DNA of 64,000 bases from Calliopum simillimum (Eukaryota; Arthropoda; Insecta; Diptera; Lauxaniidae). The notes beneath the pieces are model-generated. The model saw only the letters and a program-made list of their open reading frames with translations. It did not search any database and had not been told where the DNA came from. Within the stretch, counting starts at the first letter, position 1, and each line of letters begins with the position of its first letter. Where the stretch lies: positions 27,033,187 through 27,097,186 of the forward strand of contig OX638368.1 in assembly GCA_951812925.1 (NCBI GenBank), read 5' to 3'. Of this stretch, positions 34,055-46,317 are shown piece by piece. The position numbers were made by a program, and so were the translations under genes.

Positions 34055-34812
34055 ATTTGCAAGTTAAACACTTTGACAGCTGCGCATGCGCAATAATCCA
34101 ACTTCAAAGTTAGAAGCATTAGTCGCCAATTAATCCAATTTTTATTATTTAAGTCACTTATTATTATGACATTAAAATATTTATGGTTTGCTGTGAGCTT
34201 TTTTGATTTGGTTTTATTTAGCAAACGTTTTAACTTTTGTGCAATTTTCATGTAAAATTAAATTTTTTATTACAAAATGAATTTTTGCACTTGTGTCTTT
34301 GCACAATTATAATTAGTTATGATTACGTTGTTAAATATTAATGCACAAAAATAATTAAAATTAATTACAATTTTATGGTTTATAGTTTAAGTATTTTTTT
34401 CTGCTATTTTTTTTTTATTTTTTAATATGATAATTTTTGCACTTTTATTTAATTTATTAGTATGTATTAGTGTGGCTGTCTTTATTTGATTTTTTGTTAT
34501 TTATTTTTTGTTTATTTTTTGTTGTTTCACTCAAGTGTTGATTGATGATTGTTGTTGCATGCGCACAATTACTTGATTGATTGAATAATTGTGCTTTGAT
34601 TGACACACCACCACTACACAAAGCCGATGAAGCCGCACACAATTAAATTTAATTTTAATTTTCAAAACAAAAAATTTCCACAATTTATTTTTAATTGTTA
34701 AGAGAAAACACGTCACTTGGCTTTTTTCATTCGGTAGAACTTTTTTCAAAAATTTTTCACGCGCAATTTTCACTGCAACACACTTGAACGCTTGAAAGTC
34801 TCACTCGTTACT
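34055..34812 (-). other. Predicted non-coding first exon (5' UTR) of the minus-strand gene
   Basis: On the minus strand an initiator-like TTCAGTAACG places a start near 34812. The following sequence (GTGTTGCAGTGAAAATTGCG, CAATCATCAATCAACAC, long A-rich runs) has the look of fly 5' UTRs. A strong donor CAAAT|GTAAGTGC closes it at 34055. It would splice to the acceptor at 11497. It contains several upstream ATGs with short frames (for example 34773-34531 and 34251-34054), none with recognised protein. No transcript evidence is available, so this is inference from signals. Confidence 0.4.
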
Positions 34813-35096
34813 GAAGGTTACACAAAAGGCGCACAATACGCATGCGCCAATGCGCCCAAAACATGAACCAAAGCGCATCCCAAGAAATCCCTTATTTTCT
34901 ACGTGTGTCTTCTGTCTGGAGTAAAGAGCGCAAAGAACACACAAAACTTGACCAAGAACTTTAACGCTACGCTTCGTTTAAGCACAAAAAAAGCCGAACC
35001 AACGACGATTGTAACAACCGACGGCGACGTTACGAAAGCAAAAAAACCGCCGATAACGACGATGAAGCTGATGACGATGGCGACGATAGAACCGCT

Positions 35097-35130
35097 CTAT
35101 AAAAGCATGCGCGCGCGCGCTCAACAGACA
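35097..35130 (+). promoter_or_regulatory. Candidate TATA promoter, plus strand
   Basis: CTATAAAAGCATGC is followed about 25 bp later by CTCAACAG, an initiator-like site. It sits in a locally GC-rich patch (34.8-35.2 kb, with GCGCGCGCGC) unlike surrounding AT-rich DNA. It diverges from the minus-strand start near 34812, suggesting a bidirectional regulatory region. No plus-strand gene is identified downstream. Confidence 0.35.
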
Positions 35131-35199
35131 ACTAACGTGTTCTGCGCTATTGTCCCTCACACCAAAAAGTCAGCTGCGCTTTGTTGACTCTGACTGACT

Positions 35200-36212
35200 G
35201 ACTAACTTGAATGTGCGCCCGAGAAAGCGGCGTTTTTTACAGAAAAATCAAAAAAAAAAAACTTCTATCATAACAACAACACTTGGAAAAAAGTGGTATA
35301 GCTGGTATTTTTTTCAAAAGTGTGGGTGCTATGCTTGAATTAATACGTTAACACACACACACACACATAGAGTTGTTAACAAGTTTTTGCTGTATGAAAT
35401 AGAAGCTTAAACATTTTGTTAACACCCACTTTTTACGCTCACCGACCCACAAAAATGAGCGCGCCTTCAATTTACTTTACGTGCTTAACCAAATTGAGAG
35501 CGCAATTTTAGCGTTAACGTTACGTTATAACGTAAGCTTTACTCTTAACACAATAACCTACACTAAAACAAAATTACATATGTATTAAGCTGCAAACTCA
35601 TTGGTGGTATGATAAGCCACACCAACGATTTTTAAAGCCACAGTGTATTTTATGGCTTTAAACAGAGAAAAAAAGCAAGTAAAACTTGTTAGCCATATTA
35701 AGTAGCGTTTGGACGATAAAATTAACATAAAAGGCGTTGTTTTAGCCTTTGTTGTTGTTGTTGTTTCTATTGTTGATGTTATGACTGCTGAATTGCATCA
35801 AAGAAAATCTGTTTGGCTTAGAAAAAATAAACTGAAAAAATACTTCAAGTAAACGCTGATTTTTCGCGCTATTTTCAGCTTTTTTTAAACCAATAATTTT
35901 TCCTCAACTTTAAAATTGACACAACTTTTAATTAATATTGTAACATTCAAATCTATAAATTATGAGTTTCGATCGCGCTTTAAACTCACCAGCCAACCGC
36001 TGCTGTTGTTTATTCATAAATTATTTTTAGCAAATTTATTCATAGCGCGCTGTGTCATTTTGTTGTTTTTGCTTTTGTTGTTGTTGTTGTTTTTTTTTTA
36101 AGTAGAACTTATTATACGTTTATCATCAGTTTAATGTTTTTAATTGGCAGTTGAAAGCATTAATTAATTTGATTAAAATAGCAAGATATCAATTGTAATT
36201 TATATGCTTTGC
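35200..36212. other. Non-coding DNA with (CA)n and GTT runs
   Basis: (CA)n at 35351-35367, a self-complementary stretch near 35509-35545 (GCGTTAACGTTACGTTATAA), GTT runs near 35750-35765 and 36075-36092. No gene is recognised. Confidence 0.45.
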
Positions 36213-36213
36213 A

Positions 36214-36241
36214 AAACAAAAGACTTAAGCAGCAAACTTGC
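36214..36241 (-). repeat. Dispersed 27-nt motif, copy 8
   Basis: Minus strand reads GCAAGTTTGCTGC then TTAAGTCTTTTGTTT, near consensus. Confidence 0.78.
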
Positions 36242-36896
36242 ACAGCTGTGCTCTTAGCGTCGATTGCAGTATGTGAGTTAGTAGGCATGTAACTAAGTAT
36301 TTGACGTAAATTTAAATTCAATTGAATCGATAAAAAAAAAATTACAATAAAATTGGAATTTCTTTTAATTTAAAAATAATTTAAGTACTTTGCGGTTTTC
36401 GTCAACTTTTTGTTAGAAAAATAATAAAATAAACTCTTTGTTTTTTAGTATTCAAGGGAATCCATTAAATGATAACATCTAATACACAGTTCCGGTTCAA
36501 GTTGTCTTATTTCGTAGTAAAGCTTAAAATATTTTTTGTTTCTCAACACAAGGATACTTCTTTAAATTTTCGTATGATTCATTCTTCGGTACTTCTTATT
36601 TCAAATTTTCCCATTGTAAATACTTTTTTTTCTTGTTATTTCAATTGGATATTTCTTCTACGGACTAAAAATCTATGTTTAAGTAAGCAAAAAAATATAT
36701 TTTTAAAGAATAGCAGTTGATTTACTTATTAAAAGTTCTTTAGCGAATTTCAATACAAAAAATTAATTTTTTCAAAGAATGTTTTGATACCAATGAATTT
36801 CGACACAGCAAAAAGTTTGGGAGTAAAACTCAAACCAAATTGGAATGAATACCAAACGTTTATTTAAACTTTTTTGGTTTAAAATTTATAGTATCA

Positions 36897-37300
36897 CTAT
36901 ATAAGGTGGATGGAAATCGGTAGAATACCGGAAAATGTCAGATTTCTGGGATTATTTTGAACAACTTTCCATAGCTCTATTTTCTGAAATTCGCAAAGCC
37001 AACGGAGTTATTGGATCAGTCAGTTTTGAAAGCAGTGTAATGAGGCTAAAGTAATATCATACTATGAATTGGCCGCTATTTTGTTAGAAATCAATAAAAT
37101 TGATATTTGTTTTTGCATAAAGTTTGCATAATAATTTTAAAAAATAATATCGGTCAAATAACCGATTTTTGTGGCACAATATGTGTGTGATATAATATGA
37201 CGAGAGACAAAATTACAAATCGATCGAAACAAAAATAAGTGTTTTTTAATTTTATAAAAAAACTTGTATAGAAATTTTACAATTTTGGTATGAAATTTAT
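36897..37300 (+). mobile_element. Composite MITE (H plus Tc1-type insert), truncated
   Basis: The left end AAGGTGGATGGAAATCGGTA then GAATACCGGAAAATGTCAG matches family H. Then CTAAAGTAATATCATACTAT begins a Tc1/mariner-type MITE at the same internal point as in the element at 57761. The right part is cut off by the next MITE. Confidence 0.55.
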
Positions 37301-37308
37301 AATAGAGA

Positions 37309-37735
37309 GCGTTAGAAGCAAAGGGGTACAAGTAACAAAAAGTAAATTTTGAGTAAAATATAGTTAAAGTTAACGATGCTTCATAAATTGCAGAGTGAGT
37401 TAAAAAATAAAATATTGCACGTCAAATAACATTTAAAGTATGCTCCATCTAATGTTGTTTTCAAATTTTTTCTATGAGTTTCCCTTTAAAAGTTATTAGT
37501 ATTTCAGTGAAAGCCTACACCATTTTACTCAAATTTTTTTTTTTTGTAGTAAAAATGGAGAAAAGTTAGCACCGTGTAGCAACTAACATAGCAGAAGAAA
37601 AAACTAAGTACCATTACTCTAAGAATTCTTAAAACGTTCTCTGTTAATGGTATTTTTTAACATTTTTATAGAGGTCCGCTTTTAAAAGTAAATAGTATTT
37701 TACTGAAAGCCTACCGCACTCGTTACTTTTTTTAC
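37309..37735 (+). mobile_element. MITE family G, copy 2 (5' half)
   Basis: Starts GAGAGCGTTAGAAGCAAAGG and aligns closely with 19489-19905 (TAGTTAAAGTTAACGATGCT, TTGCAGAGTGAGTTAAAAA). It ends at CCTACCGCACT(C/T)GTTAC. The right half is missing. Confidence 0.75.
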
Positions 37736-38227
37736 AGTAGTAAGATTCAGTGCATTCTCTGTGCATCCTCTAATTAAGCCAAAAACCGTGTTTTAACTCC
37801 TTTTTACATTTTTAGGTTAGGTCCTTCCCCGGGCAAGGATGGAGCATCGGTCTAACGACTGGCACTGCGATTGAAAGTTGTACTACCAACCGAGATGTCC
37901 TCGGTTTAACGCTCGCCCAGGCCAAAAACACAAAAAGTTTTTCAACTTGCAATTTTTCAATTATAATTAATTTAGTGAAATAAAAACAATATTGTAATTA
38001 CAACAAAAATAGTCTAATGAGTCTTTGTGGCAAAAGACGAAACATATGTCACTATAGCCGTGTTTTTAAACCGTTTTTAATTTGTCATAATTATGTGTTT
38101 TTTTTTAATATAATCAGTGTCACAAGCAAGAATATATAAAAAATTTTCAAATGATGCCACATGAGGTCTGCAACATTTTCTCGACACCCGTGTGATGGTG
38201 ACTATAATTAAATTCAACTATGTACTA

Positions 38228-38345
38228 GGTTGTTCAATAAGTTTTGCGGTTCGATAAGAAAAACACAATTTTATAGTTTGAAATACACTTTATTATTCAG
38301 TATAGTCTCCCTGAACATCAATACACTTGTTCCAACGAAATTCCA
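38228..38345 (-). pseudogene. mariner 3' end relic (third mariner family)
   Basis: AGGTTGTTCAATAAGTTTTG is a mariner terminal repeat. Just inside, the minus strand reads RWNKCIDVQGDYTE then a stop, the typical end of a mariner transposase. The other end and most of the gene are missing. Confidence 0.6.
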
Positions 38346-38349
38346 GACT

Positions 38350-40255
38350 TGTACTTAAAGAAGTTAAACTTTAATTTTTGTAAAATAAAAAATCCGCAAG
38401 GCTACATAACCTCAAAAATAGGCAAATACTGTGTTTTTGCACTTTTTTGCACCAGAGCTGAAAAAGCATTTTTGAGGCCAGATTTGGATTCAGCGCATCA
38501 AAAACCTTCAGAAATATATAGTCTGGTTTTTGGGTTTGAGATGCTGTTGACCTGTGTAATTAAACTAAATGAAAATTGATTAATTTATCTTGAGCAGTCA
38601 AGTGACTGATTTCATTTTCTGAACTTAGTTTCATCAATTTATCATCTTCAATTATTTCGTTTCTAACAAAATGTTATGCAATTTATATTAAGACATTACT
38701 TTTGCTCAACCGTGTATTTTAAAATTATTTGACTTATGACCTTTTGAGATTTTGACTGCCCACTACTGCCTCTCTTCCCTTTAGAGTATTGAAGTTTATT
38801 AAAGTCTAATGTTTTGTCTAAAATTTCATGTCATTTATTTCCCCACATTTTGTAACATCCTTTATTGTCCTGAAGCTAAGTTTATTTTATACTTGTAACA
38901 TAAAAACACTCTATGTACAATAGAGAGTCAGACACAAAAAGAGTTTTTTCGAGTCAAAGGCGTTTTATCACTGTAACACTTTCTCAAACGGCGCCAGCAT
39001 TAACAGCAACAGTAGCACTCGGTGTATCAACACTGCCATTGTTATTGTTGTTGTAACCAAATTGTGCAGCAGTGTCTTTTTTTGTATTATAAGCCAAGTT
39101 AACACAGAATACACATAAATATACAGCATAGTACCACGAATAAAATAAGAATATAAACATTTTGCATAAGAAAAAAAAGTGTTGTCTCGCCATTTGTTGT
39201 ATTTGTTTAGAAATTCTTTAAGCAAAATGCTTTTGAGTCTGCATACTGTTGGTGATGGTGGTAGTTGCATAGAAAAAGGAGCTGTTAACAATGCAAATCA
39301 TTTTTTTTTTTTTTTGTTCCTTTCTTTCTCAGCATCCAGCAAGAGCAAACATGCGATGCGCTTGAGTAGCGACTTGTGAAAATTGTTTTGGTTCCTATGC
39401 TTGGTACCTTCTTATGTGAAAAGTATTAAAGGGAAACTTTCAGCAAAATAAAAAAAAAAAGCACAAAATTAATGTGCTGCTGTTTTTACCAAGACAAATT
39501 ATTGCACACTTTAAGGATTTTGTTGGTTTTGTTGTGCTTTTTGTTGGTTTTTTTATTTGTTTGTTTGAAGCTAAAAGGTAATGCCTCAAAGAGGGCTCAA
39601 AGTACGTTGTCTACTTTTTCTTAATTTTTTTTTTCTTTTTTTTTAACTTTAAAAAAATATAAACATTTTCTTTTTAAATTTAAAAAGAGGTGCATATAAC
39701 ATTTTTATTAAAAACATTTTTTTTCTTCTTCAAAGCAGTTTCACATTAAATACAACAATAGCTGTCCATCTTAACGCCATCATACATTCATTTGCACCAA
39801 AACAACTTTTCACCTCTACGCTGAGTATGTGTTCATGTGTATTTGTAAATTCTCACCACTGTGCGCTTCTTGGAATCCTTTTTTTTTTAGATATCTTTAC
39901 GAAAGGCATGCTTTTTTAACAGAATTGTTGTCGCCGTCGCCGTCGCGACGTTGCATTGTTCGTTCGGTATGGTGGCACAGCAAGAAGAACAACAACTAAA
40001 AATTGGGATACCATTTAGCAGTCTGCACAAGATTAACACCGTTTTTCTACTACTACTGTTCAGTGCTACTGTTGAAGTCTTTCGTTTTTTTTTTTTTTTT
40101 TTTCAACCACTCAGATTTCATTGAAAGAAATGAAAACAAATTTTTCTTTTGTGACATTGACGCCAGTCTGTAGCCAACCAACTGAAAATGAAAAGGTGAG
40201 AAAATTCTGAAGAAATTTGGGAATTTGACATGAAGGATACTTGTAGAAGTCTTTG
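38350..40255. other. Unassigned non-coding DNA
   Basis: Poly-T tracts (39300-39317, 39628-39646, 40086-40103), CGCCGTCGCCGTCGCGACG near 39930, and a lone GACATTACTTTTGCTC Tc1-MITE end near 38693. No gene is recognised. Confidence 0.4.
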
Positions 40256-40339
40256 GCTATAACAACCCAAGAGGAAAAATTTCTAGCGCTTCTGATCCAA
40301 GCACTTCAAAAGTGCTTGTCCACATAGAAATTTAGAAGC

Positions 40340-40415
40340 ACTATCACAATGATTTTTTATAAGGCTGCAGCAAGAACAACGTGAGTTCGAACCCAGCCCA
40401 GGAGATTTTTTTTTT
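40340..40415 (+). repeat. tRNA-like SINE fragment
   Basis: A B-box-like GAGTTCGAACCCAG near 40383 is followed by a T-rich tract. No matching A-box or acceptor stem is clear. It lies about 220 bp from a second tRNA-like unit. Confidence 0.35.
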
Positions 40416-40597
40416 TACTTTTTTTTGCTTTATTTTTTTTTTTATTAAAATATTTTTTATTCAACATCGTTTATTTCACTTTTCTATTTTCCTTTCTCTT
40501 TTTTATTTACTTTTGCTTACTTGAATTGAAACTGATTGTACAATGATTCTATGTTTGGACATTTGCTTAATATACAAATTTAATACCTCTTCATATC

Positions 40598-40690
40598 ATC
40601 GGGCATTGGTGTAGCGGTCTAAAGAGTTGGTAAATGTAAGTGAAAGTCGTGGACTCAAATCCTGGCGCGGCCAGTTTTTTTTTTTTTCTT
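40598..40690 (+). repeat. tRNA-like SINE unit with T-tract
   Basis: A-box-like GGTGTAGCGGTCTAAAG (near 40608) and B-box-like GTGGACTCAAATCC (near 40649) have tRNA spacing (about 74 nt overall). They are followed by GGCGCGGCCAG and a T run. The ends do not pair, so it is not a working tRNA. Confidence 0.5.
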
Positions 40691-40718
40691 TTTTTCTTTT
40701 TTTTTAATTTTATTGAAA

Positions 40719-40791
40719 AAACGCTTACCGCAGCATTACAAATAATCGCTTTAAAAACTCTTTTTTGGTAAAGCTGCGGTAAGCTTTTGCT
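40719..40791. repeat. Short hairpin, 14-16 bp arms
   Basis: ACGCTTACCGCAGC (from 40720) and GCTGCGGTAAGCTTT (to about 40790) are inverted copies separated by about 40 nt. Confidence 0.65.
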
Positions 40792-40919
40792 TGCTTACAT
40801 CCTATGACATGCAATGTTAAAAAGAAAGTATAGTTCTTACGGAGCGGAAGCGCTGATTGGTGAATAGGATGCACTTCAGAAGGGTTTTTGAAGTACTTCT
40901 TTTCCCCTTGGGAATTACA

Positions 40920-43150
40920 CAAATAATAGTAAAACCAAAATGCACCACATCATGGATTAAAATTAAAAAATAAATAATAATAATAAAAAAGAGGGATCTC
41001 TTTGGGATTTTCTTCGTGTAAAAATGCTGCTCTTCATCGAAACATGGTATCCTAAAAATGTGAAGTTTTTTCTTATTTTCCTACGAAATTATTACAATTT
41101 TGGGGAAAATTTTTTGGAAATACTCAATAAAATTCGAAACTGCAGTATGTGAAAATCGATGTCCACGTTGAATGTTTGCGATTTCAGTAGGTACGTCACA
41201 TTTGACCGATTGCGAAAGATCTATTTACTTTTATAATCCAAGAATGAAAAACTGAAATTCAAGATCTGCGATCAAATTATAGGAGAATGATAGTAACAAT
41301 AACGTTTGTCATTTATCATGATTTCATATCGTTCTAACAAATATAATAGCTGCGTTCCAATGGCAAAGGATCTGACCGGATCTGATTTGAACCCATTAGA
41401 ACGCACATTGCTTATGCGAACAAGCATAGTCCCCAAAAGTAGGGATAAATTTCTCGTAGTTGGCAACGCAATTCCATTGCTTAATCAAACAATGCCCCAC
41501 TGCTCAAAGCTGTCAAACGCTTTTCATTTCTACTTTCATTTTATCATTCGTTTAAAAACCATCTTTGAAACAGCTAGACTGCATTAAATTATAATTTTAA
41601 GTCTCATACTGAAAGAAGTTTAATTGTAAAATCAATAAATTAAAATTAAAGTCTAGCTCAATAAAGAGTTCATCATAACATTTGTACACCAAAACAGTTT
41701 TCTTTTCTTTCGTGTGGGTGCAACCCAATGTGGGTTTTTTCCTGTTTTACATCACGTAGCCACATATCAGTGCCGAAGTCTTCGGAAAACCAATGATCCT
41801 CATTGGAGGAATTAGAACGACGTGCAGGCGATTTATCTCAAGCAACGTACCGGCAAGGTATTAATCTTGAGAGCGGCATACACAGCAACTCCTAATAAGT
41901 AGATTTTTGGTCAAGGACAAATTTACAGTTACCTTTGATATTTCTGCCACATTTCCCCCAAAAAAAGAATTCTCTGGCTTCTGGTTTATAGCTCAACCCT
42001 ACGGCCGGCATTGGCAAGAATAAATACAAATGTGTTTAGATTTTAATGACCAGTTACCAAAATTGTTGAAATTTTTAAGTTAATGCCAGCTTACTGGTCC
42101 TTTATTGGGATCAGGAAAAATGACAAATTAATACACAGTCCTGCATGGGTCTTCCTCTCTAAGTTTTGAAAAGCGATTTCTATAGATTTAAGTGTGCTAA
42201 TTACGAGAAAAATAATGAAAAAATTCCAGCACGTCACAATTTTCAGAGATTTAAGTTTTACTTAAGTGCCTTTTTTGTATATTCAAGACTACCACGCCTA
42301 TAATACTGAACGTATCAAAACCATATTTTCACCAGATGTTTTTTTAGTGCTCCAACACATTTATAAGAAATATGGGATCGATGGGACAAGGGGGTGTTGT
42401 GCCCCTCATATAAAAAAACTCAAAATAATTGAAAATTTTATTTGAGTCGCTCCTACGCCTATACCAGTAAGTATATTGAAACCATATTAACAGCATATGT
42501 CCGCCTGATATTTCGATAGATTTGTCTTGACAATAGGGGTAATCGAATAAAAGTACGGTGCGCTCGGTATGCAAAGAAAACATACCATAAACAAAAAAAA
42601 AAAACGCATATCTACTTACTTGACCTGCATTATAAAACTTGATATCTGGATGAATATTTTGCATAACATTTATCTTGATCGTAAGGGGAGTACCAAACAA
42701 AATATGTGGTGCAATAACGGTTTAAATATGTTGAGTATTTTAGGCGTGATATCGAAGGGTACGTAAGCACAAACGATTGAATTGACATGTTTTCAAATGC
42801 TGCACAAACGAACAAGGGTACCCCTCTTAAAATTACGAGAATGCTTCTTAACGTATTTTTTGATGCTGAGCCCAAATCCGTTTACAGAATTGCTCTATCA
42901 CGTCCAAATTTTGAGAAAATTTAAAATAACAGTAAAAAACATACCATTTTCCATTGTTTTTGAGGTTATGAAAACTGAAATATCTCAAAATTCTGACGTG
43001 ATGGAAAGAAACCAAGTTCAGATTCGTGATAAAGAGGTCCCAAACCACCATAATTAGCTTCAAAAATCAAGAGAGGAAAAAAAAGTGTCGAATTTCCAGG
43101 CCTGTGTTATATTTATTATGTGTTAGAATTGAGAAAATATGCAAAAATGA
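40920..43150. other. Unassigned, probably transposon-derived DNA
   Basis: No convincing protein. The 93-codon frame at 41306-41587 (plus) is open but matches nothing I recognise. The stretch at 42290-43150 precedes the pogo-like relic's stop on the minus strand and may be its 3' UTR. Confidence 0.3.
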
Positions 43151-43191
43151 ATATGATCTTAAGAAAATGTGAAAAATGACAACTTTCTCAA

Positions 43192-43622
43192 TCATTCCGA
43201 TTTGCAATGAACGCAAGTATAACCGTCGGCCAATACATGAGCACACTTCAAACGGACTCTTCAGTCGCATCCATTGCAATGAATTGCGTTGTTTTTGGTC
43301 TTTTTTTCGGCATGGGACCTTTAAAGATGGTGCAAAAGTCTTGTTTTTCTGAGTCAAATTCCATTTGCGGTGGTGCCGAAAATTTGCGACGACTATACTT
43401 TGCTGCCATGGTTTGACTGTTTTCTCCATCTTTTTTTGATTCTTCTTGGCTTCTTTGGCTTTGCATCTCTTCTGCTTTTCTGCGTAATTTGGACACATTT
43501 TCTGGCAAAGTCCATATGGTGGTTTTCATTGGCTTGCGACCTCGATTTGATTTCTTGGCTGGAGTAACACGCTTCATGGGTAATACGGATGTAAAATATG
43601 ATTTCAGGTTAACATCTGTCAT
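43192..43622 (-). pseudogene. Pogo/jerky-like (CENP-B DDE) transposase C-terminal relic
   Basis: The minus frame from 43622 reads LKSYFTSVLPMKRVTPAKKS then NRGRKPMKTTIWTLPENVSK and a Glu/Lys-rich linker. This pattern (proline/lysine segment, basic GRK, then TP motif) follows the DDE core in pogo/Tigger-type proteins. After a frame break CDxRVRLKCAHVLADGYTCV and HCKSE* forms a terminal Cys/His cluster, as in treble-clef or PHD-like tails. The DDE core itself is absent. Family assignment is inference. Confidence 0.4.
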
Positions 43623-44128
43623 AATTGCCGTGCTTTACATCTCTCCACTTGATGTGCTTATTTTCTCCCCATTTTCTACTACTTTAAAATTTCCACCAAG
43701 CCAGTAACACATCGAATGTTTTTGCATAAATCCTTTTAAATGTAGAAAGCCCAAAATCATTGCTGATTATTTTGTGTGTACTCACCTTTTCGATTCGCTT
43801 GAAAATGTTTAAGAAAATGCCACAAACACAAATGCTAAAAAAACTTTCCGAACAAAATGTTGAACACGCTGTCTGGAGGGATACGAAAAAAGTTTGCTAT
43901 CGAGTCGAATGCTCGAACAAAGATATTAGGTGAGAAATGTTAACAGTAGGTTGGAGCTATCAAAATCACTACAAAGCGACATCCATGGCTGTTCTTCACA
44001 AATCCCCCTGCTACATAACTCCCCAATTTGCCCAACAATATGCTTAACAAAATTATCCCTGAGTTGGACATTTTTTAGCCGATGATGTCTTTCCTGGAAA
44101 ATCAAGCCTCCGCAAAGGCAGTTTTTTC

Positions 44129-44300
44129 TCACCCGTTATATTTCTTATTGCTCTTGATGACATCTTCAATAAAGCCTTTAACAAGGTTGAAAGGGACATT
44201 CATTATAATATTCATAAACGATCATGGAATGGCAACTACGCTGATGACAATGGGCTAATTTCATTCAGACGTTCAAAAGTTATGCAAACATCAACTCATA
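44129..44300 (+). pseudogene. Non-LTR reverse transcriptase palm fragment (YADD)
   Basis: An uninterrupted frame reads SPVIFLIALDDIFNKAFNKV then ERDIHYNIHKRSWNGNYADD and NGLISF. SPxxFxxxLD followed by YADD is the RT motif 4-5 arrangement (catalytic Asp pair). Nothing else of the element is intact. The flanking repeat at 44328 begins shortly afterwards. Confidence 0.65.
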
Positions 44301-44327
44301 ATGCCGTACATACATATTTATTTATAC

Positions 44328-45130
44328 TAGAGTTCGCTTTGTGGCCGAAATTCGACCATTTCAATTTGACTATAAAGCAAAAGTTTTTATAACCTTACTT
44401 GGTCGATGAAACACAAAAAACTTTTAATATTCTTTCTTATGGTTCTGGTTATTTGCATTCATAAAAATTGGTGCAGCAGCTTAGTTGAAATAGCGTGCTT
44501 GTCATTTAAAGGCGTGTTAATCCTACTAAAGAACAAACAATTTTTGATATTTTTCCGTGCTGCTCATTCTATCCCCATACCAAAATTCACAAAAATCAAT
44601 GCCGTGAGCGCGTAGCACCGCCCGCTTAAAAACATAAAGGTCATATTCTCTTTCCTTATTAGCCCTATATCTGCATACCCAATTTTAAAAAAATCAATGT
44701 AGTGACTTAGCCGTGAAAGCGTTTTTCCATTAAGGGGCATAGTACCGCCCTCTAAAAAGCATAATGGTCATGTTATCATTCTTTAGCGTTAATTCTAACT
44801 CTATATCAAATTTCGTAAAAATCGATGCAGTGGTTTAGCCGTGGGAGCGTTTTTTCCATTTGGGGGCGTGGCACCACCCACTGAAAAACATAATGGTCAT
44901 TTTATCGTTTCTTAGTGCCAACCCTATCTCTATACCAAATTTCGAAAAATTCGCTGCAGTGGCTTAGCCGTCAGAGCGTTTTTTCTATTTTGGGCGTGGC
45001 ACTGCCCACTTTAAAAAAACATAGTCTTATGCACTGCTCCTTCTCACAACCTTTCCAACAAAAAAAGAAGCAAATCGGTTGAGATTTAGACATAGAAATA
45101 GGGACTGAATCGAATAGATATATTTATATT
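44328..45130 (+). mobile_element. Repeat family K, copy A (CTAGAGTTCGC end)
   Basis: Begins CTAGAGTTCGCTTTGTGGCC then GAAATTCGACCATTTC. It contains about four tandem units of about 120 bp with GGGGCGTGGCACCACCCACT, ATGGTCAT and TTTAGCCGTGGGAGCG blocks. It ends CTTTCCAACA..AAATCGGTTGAGATTTAGAC. An inverted copy lies at 49805-50438 and a diverged one at 49148. Confidence 0.65.
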
Positions 45131-46317
45131 TGACTCAATAAAGTTATTTTGATATATGAAAAAAAAATTGGTTAAACTTAGTTAATTTTTCTGAACTTTC
45201 TTTTAAGTCATCCTTACAATTTTCCGCCACCTTGCATAGAAGCATGTAAATATGAAAACAATTTCAAAATGCAACTAGCAACAGTTGCAGCAGAGTGGCT
45301 GACTAACACGTCTGCACTTGCTGTGCGTAAATCAATAAAGATGTCAAAAATGTCTGCCACAGTTGGCGCTGTCAGGCTTCTGCAATAATGCGCCAAGACA
45401 AGATAATCGAAAATCAATCAATCAATCAAAACGAAATGATTTTGCATGCTGATTGATTTCGTATGATTTTTTTACGATTTGCGATTTTAATGAATTATTA
45501 TGTCAATTTAATGACAGGCTGGCTGGCGAACACAAAAAAATATTAAAATGCCAGACACTTCAACAGACAGAGTACCCGTTAAACTGTTAAAACAAGAAAT
45601 ATGTGGGCTTAAAGACAACAGCAACAACGTTAACGAAGATAACTTAACCACATTAAGACAACAATTGAAATGCGTGCATAAATTTGCCGCTGGTTAAATG
45701 AGAAATGCAGCAGTGCAAAAAATTACATGCAAACGAACATATGACCACAATTGGTAAGAGGCGAGAAGAAGGACAACGATGCTGCTGCTGCTGGCCATAA
45801 ATGTTAAAAATATTAATTGCATTTCAATTTCTAACTTGTTGTTGAATTTTTAAAAGAAAATCTAAAATCTAGAATATATATGTTCTCTTTCAAATAAAGT
45901 TTAGAAGATGCAACATATGAAAAATCAAATTAATATGCAGGTGGGATATTCCATAGATAGCATGAAAAGCAAAAATATGGCGGAAAGTAATCTGCTTTTT
46001 GTTCTGTGATCGATTAAAAACTTTTTTGTGAAACGAATAGTCTCCAAAGTATCGAAAAAAACTCATTTTAGGTCAGAATTCATAAAATCAGTTTCATTAC
46101 ATTGAAAAAGAAATGAGGTACATAAATTTGTAGCATATTTTTATCTGCAGCTGTGAAAAAAAATTTTATAATTTAAAAAAAGAATAAAACAATTTTTTTT
46201 ACTATTTTAGTCATTTATTAGAACTACCTTACCAGTTCCTTTACACTGTAAGCAAGTTTGTAATATAGCGGTTACAGAGAAGCACTCAAGAAATACTTTC
46301 TTATTACATAAGTAATT
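45131..46317. other. Unique-looking non-coding DNA
   Basis: No gene or known repeat. CTG run near 45781-45793. Possibly ancestral intergenic or intronic sequence. Confidence 0.4.

Noticed and set aside
37815..37925. tRNA-like sequence with GCATCGGTCTAACGAC
   Set aside because: No convincing A-box/B-box pair or stem on either strand. It may be a SINE scrap but cannot be supported.
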